NCBI GenBank assembly: GCA_022701275.1
Contig: CP031740.1
Location: forward strand, 1,065,001-1,129,000
Source: Microcoleus vaginatus PCC 9802
Lineage (GTDB): Bacteria; Cyanobacteriota; Cyanobacteriia; Cyanobacteriales; Microcoleaceae
Direction: 5' to 3'
Length of the DNA: 64,000 nt
Shown here: piece by piece, positions 42,806 to 51,725 of the stretch
How positions within the stretch are numbered: the first letter of the stretch is position 1
How the letters are laid out: each line of letters begins with the position of its first letter
The notes under the pieces: generated by a model
What the model saw: only the letters and a program-made list of their open reading frames with translations
Database searches by the model: none
What the model was told of the DNA's origin: nothing
Program-made: the position numbers and the translations under genes

Positions 42806-44536
42806 CTAAGCCTTTAAGAAATTCTGGACAACATAGTTCCCCACATTTCTACCCGCACTCAAACCATCTACGTTAGCACTCATGAAATGAATGCCTCCGT
42901 AAATGCGACTCATGCCCGATTCATCGGCCGCTTCGCTGAAGTTTTCAAAGGTTCGCAAACTGTTGACAGTCCTGTCTCCCCGATCTCCAAAGCCGTAATC
43001 CGAACCAAATACAGAACTCATAATAGGATCTGCCGCACCGCTAAAGGTACTATGGCCCGACGTGTACTCAGGGAACGGCGGAGTAGTTAGCAGCGGCGTC
43101 CACTGGGCGTCGGCTGTCGTTTCGGGATTGTTGTCTGTGTCAGCTTGGCGGATAGCTGTCACCGGCCGCCATAAATTGTACTGGTACTTGGCATCCCAGC
43201 AGCTAATAGCTGCATCGGCCAGAGCAATATTCAGCAGGGCGAACAAGCGGGCGCTATCTTCTAAGGATTGACCCGTGAGAGTCGCTGTTTCTTCGGCGAT
43301 TTGGTTCCAGTGGCCCGGAGGCGTAAACGTCCCAGCGCCGTTGGCCCAGAATTTGGCGATCGCAGTTTGGTCTGGGGTGCGCGTGAGGCTGTCACTTTTG
43401 CCCATTTCTTGGACGTAGTTAAGTTCCTCTGCGTACTGGGCGCTTTCAAGGGCGGGCGGGCCGTCCGGGCGGAACTGAGAACCGCTAGTCATCGCAAAGG
43501 GAGTAACTTCTGCCCACTGTGGCGCCAGCGCAGCGGCAAGGGCGGGGGGAGTCGGCACCCAACTGCCAAGGTCGGTTGAGGGGGTGTACTGCACTACTTT
43601 CGTGATGCCGTCTGTACTCCGCGAACTGATAATTTGGTCAGCAACTTGCTGTCCGAGGGCAATCCCGTCTTCTTTGGCTTTGCCGTCGGTAATTTTAGCT
43701 AAAGACGATGCGTATACTTCGTTGAATGTGGCTGCTTGCGCTGGGTAGACGCTGACTAAGACGCGGTGGGCGGCCGCGGCGGTGGCTGCTTCTGCTGATG
43801 TGCCTGCTGGTGGGTCTATTTCCACGAGGTAAGGGGTGTATTTTTTGCTGATGGAGTTAACAGAATCGTAAATGGCTGCGTGAACCATTGCCATGTTGCG
43901 GGAGGCGAGGGGAGGCGCGGTGCTGGCTGTCCGCACTGCATTCAGCATGACTCCGTTCCACTCGATGACAGGGTTTGCCGATAGCTGATTTGTGAATTGG
44001 TCGCGGTTGATTGTGTTGCTGTTGACTCCCTGCAAGACTGCTAAATATTCGCCCGTGAGTTTGTCTTGAATTACGGTGCTGTTGCTGTTGGCACCGGTGC
44101 CTTGCTGGATGTTTAAATCTTCAAATGTGAGGCCGTCTACCCAGCGAATTTGGTCATTGCCGTTGCCGAAGTCGGCGATGTAGTCGGCTGTGGCTACAGT
44201 TGGGCCGCCGCTGCCTTTAGCAATGGCAAATATATCATCGCCTGTGCCGCCGCTCATGGTATCGCTGCCTGCGCCCGCGTAGATGATGTCGTTCCCCGAA
44301 TCGCCACCAATTAGGTCGGTGCCTTTGCCTCCCCAGAGGATGTCATTGTCCGCACCGCCAAGAATCGTATCGTTGCCTGGGTCGCCGCAGATTTTGTCTT
44401 TGCCTGCATCGCCTTCTAGATAGTCGTCTCCGCTGTTGGCATAAATGATGTCGTTGCCATCCAAGGCGTTAAATCTGTCTGCTTCGGTGGTTCCTTGGAA
44501 ATAGTCAAAGTTAGGAGTTGGGGAGAGGGATGCCAT
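42806..44536 (-). CDS. RTX-repeat protein with vanadium-haloperoxidase/PAP2 domain
   Basis: A 576-residue protein. Residues 20-105 are RTX-type calcium-binding nonapeptides (LDGNDIIYANSGDDYLEGDA, GGADNDILWGGKG, GGTGDDIF). Residues 190-576 are a vanadium-dependent haloperoxidase/PAP2 core with all vanadate ligands: K450 and R457 in KYQYNLWRP, SGH (493-495) in EYTSGHSTFSG, R544 in SRIYGGIH and H550, with D557 following. It would oxidise halides with peroxide or act as an acid phosphatase; the loop pattern cannot settle which. RTX repeats and lack of a classical signal peptide suggest type I secretion (inference). No secretion genes are adjacent. Confidence 0.9.
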   Translation of the reverse strand: MASLSPTPNFDYFQGTTEADRFNALDGNDIIYANSGDDYLEGDAGKDKICGDPGNDTILGGADNDILWGGKGTDLIGGDSGNDIIYAGAGSDTMSGGTGDDIFAIAKGSGGPTVATADYIADFGNGNDQIRWVDGLTFEDLNIQQGTGANSNSTVIQDKLTGEYLAVLQGVNSNTINRDQFTNQLSANPVIEWNGVMLNAVRTASTAPPLASRNMAMVHAAIYDSVNSISKKYTPYLVEIDPPAGTSAEAATAAAAHRVLVSVYPAQAATFNEVYASSLAKITDGKAKEDGIALGQQVADQIISSRSTDGITKVVQYTPSTDLGSWVPTPPALAAALAPQWAEVTPFAMTSGSQFRPDGPPALESAQYAEELNYVQEMGKSDSLTRTPDQTAIAKFWANGAGTFTPPGHWNQIAEETATLTGQSLEDSARLFALLNIALADAAISCWDAKYQYNLWRPVTAIRQADTDNNPETTADAQWTPLLTTPPFPEYTSGHSTFSGAADPIMSSVFGSDYGFGDRGDRTVNSLRTFENFSEAADESGMSRIYGGIHFMSANVDGLSAGRNVGNYVVQNFLKA

Positions 44537-44863
44537 GTTTATTTATTGGATATTTTGATTAAATCGCAAAGGTTTCGTAAACTCTATAGATGCTTAAGTG
44601 TGTTTACCCCTAGTTTAATATTATTAAACTTTCTGGCGGAGATGTAAACACCACAACCCCGCTTTATTGAATCTTTAATATTTAATGGGCTTTTTATAAA
44701 GTTTTGCGATCTAAATGTGCGTAAAAATACAGTCCTTAAAACTGCCTCCCATACTGCAACTTAGTTAAAGTTTTACAAAAAAACATTTTTTTTTAATGTA
44801 GAGCCATTTAATTTTTACCTTCATAAAAGGTGGGGATTGTGTAACTGAGTAAGTATATATTGA
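44537..44863. other. AT-rich spacer upstream of the haloperoxidase gene
   Basis: About 330 bp, strongly AT-rich, without a supported gene. It separates the haloperoxidase start from the end of the first permease gene. Confidence 0.4.
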
Positions 44864-46084
44864 TTAAGCACTTCTCAAGGCTGCGATCGGGTCTAGTTTG
44901 GCGGCTTGGCGGGCGGGGACAACGCCGAAGAAGAGGCCAACTGCACCGGATACACTGACAGCAAGGGCGATCGCTACGGGCGAAATACCAGCTTGCAAGG
45001 GCGTGAAATTACCTACAAGCAAGATACCGCCCACACCTACGCAAGTACCGACTATCCCTCCGGCAGCCGACAAAATTACAGCTTCTACAATAAATTGAAA
45101 CAAGATATCTTGTTGGGATGCGCCGATCGCCTTTCTGAGCCCAATTTCCTGAGTGCGTTCGCTAACAGACACAAGCATAATGTTCATAATCCCAATGCCG
45201 CCGACTAATAGGGAAATGCTGGCAACAGCAGTTAACATGAGAGTCAAAGCGCCGGAAATTGCCCCCATTCTTGCCATTAAATCTTTCTGGTTTCTGACAC
45301 TAAAATCATCTTCGGTAGTAATTTTGTGTCGCAATCTCAGCAGGTTTTCCACCTGAAATTGCGCCGCGTCCATTTGCGATTCATCTTTAATCGAAATAAA
45401 TATCGACGTGACCGCCAAACCGTAGGGAGATTTGCGCCCGACTATGCGATTGGCCATTGTGGCGATCGGCACAGCGGCGGAATTGTCAAAATTCGTACCA
45501 AAAGAGGTGCCTTTGGGCGCCAATACTCCAATTACTTTGAGGCTGACATTTTGGATACGCACCTGTTCGCCCAAGGGATTTGTATTGCCAAAAAGTTTCT
45601 CCGCTAATTCTGAACCGAGAACCACAACTTGGTTACTTTGCTTAACATCAAGTTCGGTCAAAAACCGCCCTTTTGCCATTTCAAAGCTTCTGACTTCTAG
45701 AAATTCGGGGATCGTGCCAAAAATTAGAGCCGAAACATTTTTGTTGCTGTAGCGAACTATTTCGGAACTGTTAAGTTCCGCTGACACGCCTTGAACGGAG
45801 GGGACTTGAGTTGCGATCGCCTTTGCATCTGGCAATACGAGAGTTTGAGGCACGTTTGTCAGAGAACTTCGCCTAGCGTTGGGAACTCCAGGCCTCACGA
45901 TTAATACGTTTGTACCCAGGGATTGAACTTGTCCTGCTACAAATTTTTGAGCTCCTTCTCCAATTCCAATCATGGCAATTACTGATGCGTTGCCGACAAT
46001 CATGCCAATCATGGTTAAACTGCTGCGAGTTTTGTTTGCTAGCAGTGTTTGACCTGCCATTTTGACGCTTTCAATAAAATTCAT
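44864..46084 (-). CDS. MacB-type ABC transporter permease, copy 1
   Basis: A 406-residue FtsX/MacB-type permease with an N-terminal transmembrane helix (TRSSLTMIGMIVGNASVIAM), a large periplasmic MacB_PCD domain (residues 45-280) and three C-terminal helices (ALTLMLTAVASISLLVGGIG; FIVEAVILSAAGGIVGTCVG; IALAVSVSGAVGLFFGVVPA), ending AAKLDPIAALRSA as usual. The conserved cytoplasmic SERTQEIGLRKAIGAS coupling motif is present. No ATPase domain is fused. It lies in a minus-strand cluster: adaptor (47617), permease 2 (46257), then this gene. The two permeases are paralogues and may form a heterodimer or serve separate systems. Confidence 0.93.
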   Translation of the reverse strand: MNFIESVKMAGQTLLANKTRSSLTMIGMIVGNASVIAMIGIGEGAQKFVAGQVQSLGTNVLIVRPGVPNARRSSLTNVPQTLVLPDAKAIATQVPSVQGVSAELNSSEIVRYSNKNVSALIFGTIPEFLEVRSFEMAKGRFLTELDVKQSNQVVVLGSELAEKLFGNTNPLGEQVRIQNVSLKVIGVLAPKGTSFGTNFDNSAAVPIATMANRIVGRKSPYGLAVTSIFISIKDESQMDAAQFQVENLLRLRHKITTEDDFSVRNQKDLMARMGAISGALTLMLTAVASISLLVGGIGIMNIMLVSVSERTQEIGLRKAIGASQQDILFQFIVEAVILSAAGGIVGTCVGVGGILLVGNFTPLQAGISPVAIALAVSVSGAVGLFFGVVPARQAAKLDPIAALRSA

Positions 46085-46256
46085 ATTTTTTTTAAATGAA
46101 CAAGAAGAAACAAGAAAGACAGCCCTATGTCATGGTTTGCTGTGCGTCAAAATCCCAGGGCATTGGGATTGCGACGCACAGCGAAAATGACACACTTAAT
46201 AATTAATTACTACAAGTCCACAGTCAACCTTCAACAGCCAACCGTCAACAAACTAA

Positions 46257-47474
46257 TTAAGCACTTCTCAATGCCACAATCGGGTCTAATTTAGCAGCTT
46301 GTTTTGCGGGTACAATGCCGAAGAATAAGCCGATGCTGCCGGAAACACCGACTGCAAGTGCGATCGCCACTGGGGAAACGCTAGCTTGCAGGGGAGTAAA
46401 AGCAGCTACTAAAAGCACGCCGCCGATACCGAATCCAGTGCCGATCGCCCCGCCTGCCGCCGACAAAATCACAGCCTCTATCATAAACTGAATCAGAATA
46501 TCCTGCGGAGATGCTCCGATCGCCTTTCTCAGCCCAATTTCCTTCGTGCGTTCGGTAACAGAAACCAGCATGATATTCATAATCCCGATGCCCCCCACAA
46601 ACAGCGAAATTGCCGCCACAAAAGCCAACATCAACGTCAAAGCACCAGTAATACTGCCCAAAGTATTCATTAAATCTTTCTGGTTGCGAACAGTAAAATC
46701 ATCCTCTTTAGTGATTTTATGACGCAATCTGAGCAGATTTTCTATTTGAAATTGGGCGGCTTGCATCATGGTTTCATCTTTAATTGCAACCGAAATAAAT
46801 GTTACTTTTGTACCGTAGGGAGACGAGCGACCTACGATCCGATTGGCCATTGTTGTCAGCGGCAAATAAACGTTCATATCTTGATTGTCGCCAAAGCTGG
46901 AACCTTTTGCCTGCATGACTCCAATCACTTGAAACGTCGAGTTTTTGATGCGAATGTATTGACCAACTGGCTGCGTATTGCCAAATAATTGTTCGGCTGC
47001 TTCCGATCCTAAAGCAACCACATTTTCTTGTCTTTCTAAATCTAATTTGCTTAAAAAACGACCTTGACCAACATCAAAGCTTCTGACTGTCAGAAATTCT
47101 GGGGTAGTTCCGACAATAGAAGATGAGACATTTTTGTTGCGGTAGGTAACGAGTTGACTGTCATTGAGAGTTGGTGCGACTTCTTGGACAGAAGGAACTT
47201 GAGATGCGATCGCCTCTGCATCTTCCACTACTAAAGTCTGGGGCGGAATCACTGGGCGGCTTTGGGCTTCAGGACTTCCGGGAATAATAAATAGCAAGTT
47301 TGAACCCAGAGAGTTAACTTGTCCCTCGATAAATGTTTGAGCTCCTTCCCCGATACCGATCATCGAAATGACAGAAGCATTGCCTATGATAATTCCTAAC
47401 ATCGTCAAGGTGCTGCGAAGCTTGTTTGCCATCAAAGTTGTGACGGCCATTTTGACGCTTTCAACAATATCCAT
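46257..47474 (-). CDS. MacB-type ABC transporter permease, copy 2
   Basis: A 405-residue paralogue of the permease at 44864 with the same layout: N-terminal helix in RSTLTMLGIIIGNASVISMI, periplasmic domain, FtsX helices and TERTKEIGLRKAIGAS, ending AAKLDPIVALRSA. The open frame runs upstream to 47696, but its first 74 codons are read through a GGAAGAA array (FFPLPSSFFLLPSS) and overlap the end of the adaptor gene, so the ATG at 47474 (MDIVESVKMA) is the true start; it aligns with MNFIESVKMA of copy 1. The adaptor gene lies 142 bp upstream. Confidence 0.93.
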   Translation of the reverse strand: MDIVESVKMAVTTLMANKLRSTLTMLGIIIGNASVISMIGIGEGAQTFIEGQVNSLGSNLLFIIPGSPEAQSRPVIPPQTLVVEDAEAIASQVPSVQEVAPTLNDSQLVTYRNKNVSSSIVGTTPEFLTVRSFDVGQGRFLSKLDLERQENVVALGSEAAEQLFGNTQPVGQYIRIKNSTFQVIGVMQAKGSSFGDNQDMNVYLPLTTMANRIVGRSSPYGTKVTFISVAIKDETMMQAAQFQIENLLRLRHKITKEDDFTVRNQKDLMNTLGSITGALTLMLAFVAAISLFVGGIGIMNIMLVSVTERTKEIGLRKAIGASPQDILIQFMIEAVILSAAGGAIGTGFGIGGVLLVAAFTPLQASVSPVAIALAVGVSGSIGLFFGIVPAKQAAKLDPIVALRSA

Positions 47475-47481
47475 AATTTTT

Positions 47482-47538
47482 AGAAGGAAGAAGGAAGAAG
47501 GAAGAAGGAAGAAGGAAGAGGGAAGAGGGAAAAAGGAG
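47482..47538. repeat. Purine heptamer array between adaptor and permease genes
   Basis: GGAAGAA heptamers on the + strand (TTCTTCC on the coding strand), inside the 142-bp spacer just before the permease ATG. On the mRNA this gives a pyrimidine-rich leader that would cover the usual ribosome-binding position. Confidence 0.85.
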
Positions 47539-47616
47539 CAACCATGAAATAACAAATAACAAACAACCAATTTGCAATTCACAATTGGTAATGCCTTCTG
47601 CCCTCTGCCCCATGCC

Positions 47617-49485
47617 CTATTTCTGATTCTTGATAATATCCTCCAGCTTTTTACCTTGAGGAAGTTCGGTAAAAACGCGATCGCCCGCTTTTGCACCCTC
47701 TAAAATCTGAATTTTGTTGCCAATAGTCGAGCCAACCGTAACAGGCTTAAACTTCGGCTGTTGTTTCTCATCAGGAACTAGCACACCCGTTTGACCTTTA
47801 TTAGTCACAATTGCCACCGTCGGCACAACTAAAGCATTGCTCAGCTTTTGACCGACAAATCTCAAATCTACATTCATCCCCGATTGCAGCGACTCTTTGC
47901 CTGTATCAATGGCAACTCGAACTTGAAATAGCGTCACATCCCGTTCCTTAACAGCTTCCGGCGCAATTAATTTAACGCGACCTTTAAACACTTTATCTGG
48001 ATAAGCATCAGCCACTATTTCAACTTCTTGGCCCGGTTTAATTTGACTGATATCAGCCTCCGGGACTTTCGCTAAAACTTCCACATCTCTTGCGAGAGCG
48101 ACAATCGATGTGGAAGTTGCCGAAGTAGCTTCCGAGGCCGAAGTTGCCGGAGTTACAAAGGCTCCTTGGATTGCGTATCTTTGGGTAATTATTCCAGCAA
48201 AAGGAGCGCGAACTTTCGTATCTTCTAACTGCACTTCTTGAAAGCGGACTTGAGCTTGAGCTTCGGCTAATTCAGCTTGAGCTTGAGCTATTTCTTCCGG
48301 GCGAGAACCGTTTTCTTGTGCCGCCAATTGGCTTTTTGCTTCAGCAACTGCTGCTTCGGCTTTGGCGATTTCTTCTGGACGGTTGCCGTTTTCTACTTGC
48401 GCTAATTTGCTTTTTGCTTCGGCCACTTCTGCTTCGGCTTGAGCAATTTCTTCGGATCGCGTGCCGTTTTGCAATTGCTTCAATGCTTGCTGCTCGACTT
48501 GCACAGCAGCTTGCAGTTGCTGAATTTGCGACTCCCGACTTTCTTGCAGTTGTTGCAGGCGTCTTTGGGATTCTATTAATTTAGCTTGAGCAGTGCGATT
48601 TTCTTTGATCAGTTCATCCAGTTTATCTTTAGCCAGAGCGCCTTCTTCCACTAGCGGGCGATTGCGTTCTACCCGTTGAGCGGTTAGTTCGGCTTGGGCT
48701 TTACTCGAGTCAATTTGCGTTTGTGCTTGGGCAATTTCTTGTTTGACACTGCCGGTTTGAGCATCTGCTAAACGAGCTTGAGCTTGTGCTAAACGAGCTC
48801 GCGCTTGGCTGACTTCTTCAACCCGGCTGCCAGCTCGCAGTCGCTGCAATCCAGCCTGAGTTTGCTGCAAGCGGGCTCTGGCTCCTGCAACTTCTTCAAC
48901 GCGGCTGCCGGCTTGGGCTTGCGCGAGACTGGCCTCGGCTTGATCTAAGCGCGCTCGGGCGCTGGCGATGTCTTCCGATCTATTTCCGGCTTCGATTTGG
49001 GCGAGTTTGGCTCGCACGCTGGCTTCGCGGGCTTTAGCTTGAGCCAGTTGAGCTTCTACATCGCGGCTTTCCATGCGGGCCACGATTTGTCCTGCTTCCA
49101 CTTTATCGCCCTGTTCGACAAATAATTCTGCTATGCGGCCGGAGCCTTTGGGGCTGAGATTCACGCGCTGTACGGGCTGCACCGTGCCGCTCGATGTGAT
49201 CCGCACCGTGAGGTTTTGCGCTTCCACCGGCACTGTCATAGTGGCGATCGCATCTACTTTCGGCTGCGATCGACTTTTTGCTATATATATGGTGGTCGGC
49301 ACAGCTAGCAACCCGGCTGCAACCAACCCAATCGCCCACCGCTGCGGTTTGCGCGCGGGTTTCTTCGGAGACTGCTTTTGGGCGGTTTTGTTATCTGCAA
49401 TTTTGGTCTCTGCGGCCTTGGTGTCTAAAGTCTGAGTATCTTCCACCTTGACCTGAGCAGTTTCCTTTTTAGGGCTAACGATCAT
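47617..49485 (-). CDS. HlyD/MacA-type periplasmic adaptor with long coiled coil
   Basis: A 622-residue membrane-fusion protein linking an inner-membrane pump to outer-membrane export. A polar cytoplasmic start is followed by one transmembrane helix (about 49-71, WAIGLVAAGLLAVPTTIYIA). Then come the lipoyl half-motif (GSGRIAELFVEQGDKVEAGQ), a very long helical hairpin (about 135-400), the second lipoyl half (VRAPFAGIITQR) and a beta-barrel domain ending at GDRVFTELPQG. The hairpin holds 26-residue tandem units of the AGSRVEEVAGARARLQQTQ type (about four going out) and NGNRPEEIAKAEAAVAEAK type (about three coming back), longer than ordinary MacA. AGGTGAG precedes the ATG. Partner permeases follow directly. 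Confidence 0.93.
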   Translation of the reverse strand: MIVSPKKETAQVKVEDTQTLDTKAAETKIADNKTAQKQSPKKPARKPQRWAIGLVAAGLLAVPTTIYIAKSRSQPKVDAIATMTVPVEAQNLTVRITSSGTVQPVQRVNLSPKGSGRIAELFVEQGDKVEAGQIVARMESRDVEAQLAQAKAREASVRAKLAQIEAGNRSEDIASARARLDQAEASLAQAQAGSRVEEVAGARARLQQTQAGLQRLRAGSRVEEVSQARARLAQAQARLADAQTGSVKQEIAQAQTQIDSSKAQAELTAQRVERNRPLVEEGALAKDKLDELIKENRTAQAKLIESQRRLQQLQESRESQIQQLQAAVQVEQQALKQLQNGTRSEEIAQAEAEVAEAKSKLAQVENGNRPEEIAKAEAAVAEAKSQLAAQENGSRPEEIAQAQAELAEAQAQVRFQEVQLEDTKVRAPFAGIITQRYAIQGAFVTPATSASEATSATSTSIVALARDVEVLAKVPEADISQIKPGQEVEIVADAYPDKVFKGRVKLIAPEAVKERDVTLFQVRVAIDTGKESLQSGMNVDLRFVGQKLSNALVVPTVAIVTNKGQTGVLVPDEKQQPKFKPVTVGSTIGNKIQILEGAKAGDRVFTELPQGKKLEDIIKNQK

Positions 49486-50056
49486 ACCGACTCACCTAAT
49501 TTAATCTCAGGATTACCTTTAAAGGTAAAATTTTTGCTGATGCTTGGCATCGTCTATCAGACTCATCCGATCGGGTGATTTAAAAAAAGTTCCCCAACCA
49601 GCACCTGTAAGCAATTATAGCTAATCGTTGCAACTTATTAAATAATGTTAAGTTTTTTCAGCCTAAAGAGGTGGGCCCAAACAGAATCTCTCCCGGCTAC
49701 TGGCCAATTAAAATATATTTTAGTAAATAATATCATTTTTGGGATCTCGGGGCGCGCTCCTCACCAGCAACAAAGGCGGATCTGACAGCGGGCGATCAAC
49801 CGTCACTAGGTCATTGCGGACTCGTGTTCGCGAGCGCAGCGGGCTCTGCCAGTTCTAAGCTCCTAAGGGCAAAATATTAAGACGCATACTCTCATAAACC
49901 CGGCTTCTGCGAGAAATAACAGGTTTGTCCGCGAAGAATCCCCGCAGAAACTCCGTTCGACGGGTAGCGGTGCGTAAATCCTGAATACATTTCCGCCCTG
50001 TGCCCCCAACAGGTTAAAATATTTTTCAAATCCGTTAAAAATGGAAAATCAAAACA
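49486..50056. other. 571-bp divergent intergenic region
   Basis: Between the divergent adaptor and small-membrane-protein genes. It contains one AACCCGG half-repeat (about 49893) and a GC-rich stretch (49740-49870) but no recognised gene or RNA. Confidence 0.4.
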
Positions 50057-50467
50057 ATGAATCGTCCTCAAAGCGTTACAGTTTTGGCAATCTTGCAGCT
50101 AATTAGCGGCATTTTCAGTCTGCTTGAAGGCTTGTTGATCTTACTTTTTCCAGGCATTTTTGGCGGTCTCGGTGCGGCTTTCGGCGGGGCAAAAATTGGG
50201 GCTGTAATTGGCGGCTTGATTGGAATTTTTGCTGCGATCAGTTTCATATTAGGTTTCCTATCCTTACTCTTAACTTGGGGTTTGTTTCAAGTCAAAAATT
50301 GGGCTTGGACGGGAACGTTAATTGTCCATATCATCGCCACCATCGTGCAAATTGTTAGAATGTTTGGCCGCGGCGGTACAGCAGTCAATTTTTTAACTCT
50401 GGGTTTTGCAGTGGCTAGCATTTACTACCTGCAGCAGCCGCATGTTAAACAAGCATTTCGTGTCTGA
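50057..50467 (+). CDS. Small polytopic membrane protein, 136 aa
   Basis: A 136-residue integral membrane protein with four hydrophobic helices: SVTVLAILQLISGIFSLLEG, a Gly-rich second (IGAVIGGLIGIFAAISFIL), GFLSLLLTWGLFQV and LTLGFAVASIYYLQ. The opening NRPQSVTVLAILQ and the KNWAWTGTLIV segment are typical of a widespread group of small bacterial membrane proteins of unknown function. No transport or enzymatic motif is evident. It is convergent with the oligopeptide permease gene, ending 12 bp from that gene's stop. Confidence 0.75.
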   Translation: MNRPQSVTVLAILQLISGIFSLLEGLLILLFPGIFGGLGAAFGGAKIGAVIGGLIGIFAAISFILGFLSLLLTWGLFQVKNWAWTGTLIVHIIATIVQIVRMFGRGGTAVNFLTLGFAVASIYYLQQPHVKQAFRV

Positions 50468-50478
50468 TTTCCTTTTCA

Positions 50479-51489
50479 TTAACGGTACTGAATTCTCGGA
50501 TCGAAAAAAGCATAGGAAATATCAACCGCCAGATTAATTAGTACAAAAGTTACAGCTACAAAAATTACTCCTCCTTGGACAATTGGGTAATCCCGGGTCA
50601 GAATACCCGTATAAATCCAAGAACCAATTCCCGGCCAGGAGAAAATCGTTTCCGTCAGAATAGCGCCGCCTAAAAGAGTGCCGAACTGCAAACCTATAGT
50701 TGTGACGATCGGCAAAAACGCATTTTTCAAAGCGTGTTTCAAAATCACCCAATATTCCGGCAATCCCTTAGCCCTTGCAGTGCGGATGTAATCTTGAGAA
50801 AGCACTTCCAGCATTGCAGAACGAGTGATGCGAGCTATAATAGCCAGAGGAATAGTTCCTAAAGTCAAAGCGGGAAGGATTAAATGGGCGATCGCATCTC
50901 GCAAAGCAACCAAATCCCACCTCAGCAAAGAATCCAAAACATAAACACCCGTAATCGACTTAAAACCAAACCCCAAATCTACAGTAATCCGCCCGCTTGG
51001 AGGGAGCCATTTCAGATAAACAGCAAACAAATAAATCAACATCAATCCCAACCAATACACCGGCAAAGATACGCCAATTAACGAACCGCTCATCGCGAGA
51101 TTGTCCAGCCAGCTATTTTTCCGGACAGCAGCCAAAATCCCCGCCGGAATTCCGATAAAAAGTGCCACCAACATCGCCACCACAGACAGTTCAAAAGTAG
51201 CAGGCCAGCGACTTCTAATTTCATCAATTATGGGAATACCGCTAATAATGCTATTTCCCAAATCAAAGCGCAGCAAACTCCCTAAAAACGCCAAATATTG
51301 CAAAGGCAAAGGCTGATTCAGACCCAACCTTGCTTTCAAAGCTTCCACTTGTTCGGGAGTTCCCCGTTCTCCCAAAAGCACTGTAGCTGGGTCTCCGGGT
51401 ATCAAATGCAAAAATATAAATACTAGCAGAGTGATTCCGAAAAGGACTGGCAATAGTCCCAGCAAACGTTTAACAATATATTGAAACAT
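50479..51489 (-). CDS. Peptide/nickel-type ABC transporter permease (DppB/OppB family)
   Basis: A 336-residue permease with about six membrane helices. It opens with the family signature MFQYIVKRLLGLLPVLFGIT and HLIPGDPATVLLGERGTPEQ, and has the EAA-type loop around YIRTARAKGLPEYWVILKHA, then LKNAFLPIVTTIGLQFG and GGAILTETIFSWPGIGSWIY. The substrate-binding protein gene lies upstream on the same strand across a 236-bp spacer that holds a GGGTGCGTCAGC inverted repeat. The second permease (DppC) and the ATPases are not in this window. Substrate is unknown; di- or oligopeptides are the family default. Confidence 0.93.
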   Translation of the reverse strand: MFQYIVKRLLGLLPVLFGITLLVFIFLHLIPGDPATVLLGERGTPEQVEALKARLGLNQPLPLQYLAFLGSLLRFDLGNSIISGIPIIDEIRSRWPATFELSVVAMLVALFIGIPAGILAAVRKNSWLDNLAMSGSLIGVSLPVYWLGLMLIYLFAVYLKWLPPSGRITVDLGFGFKSITGVYVLDSLLRWDLVALRDAIAHLILPALTLGTIPLAIIARITRSAMLEVLSQDYIRTARAKGLPEYWVILKHALKNAFLPIVTTIGLQFGTLLGGAILTETIFSWPGIGSWIYTGILTRDYPIVQGGVIFVAVTFVLINLAVDISYAFFDPRIQYR

Positions 51490-51505
51490 GGCTTTATTTT
51501 AGCTT

Positions 51506-51570
51506 GTAGGGTGCGTCAGCTTGAAGACTTGTTAAATTTTCCGAAGTTTTAGTGTGCTGACGCACCCTAC
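51506..51570. repeat. Small inverted-repeat element, GTAGGGTGCGTCAGC ends
   Basis: Perfect 15-bp arms GTAGGGTGCGTCAGC and GCTGACGCACCCTAC, 65 bp end to end. It lies between permease and binding-protein genes and may act as a transcript-processing or attenuation site between them. GTAGGGTGCGTCA also occurs near 37717. Confidence 0.85.
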
Positions 51571-51725
51571 GATTGTGCTTAAAATCCGATAAAACTATTT
51601 GTCATTGCGAGAGTGTTAGCTTTCGCGCTCCGAAGGAAAGCAATTGCAAAGCTTTAAGCAAAATCAGATCGCAATGAGAAGAAGTATAATGTAGGGTGCT
51701 TAGCAACGCACATTCTCCCCGATTT

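Noticed and set aside
42806..44536. Long antisense frames inside the haloperoxidase gene
   Set aside because: Shadows of a GC-rich coding region with clear RTX and haloperoxidase motifs on the minus strand.
47475..47696. N-terminal extension of the second MacB-like permease
   Set aside because: It reads through a heptamer array and overlaps the adaptor gene; the ATG at 47474 aligns with the other permease's start.
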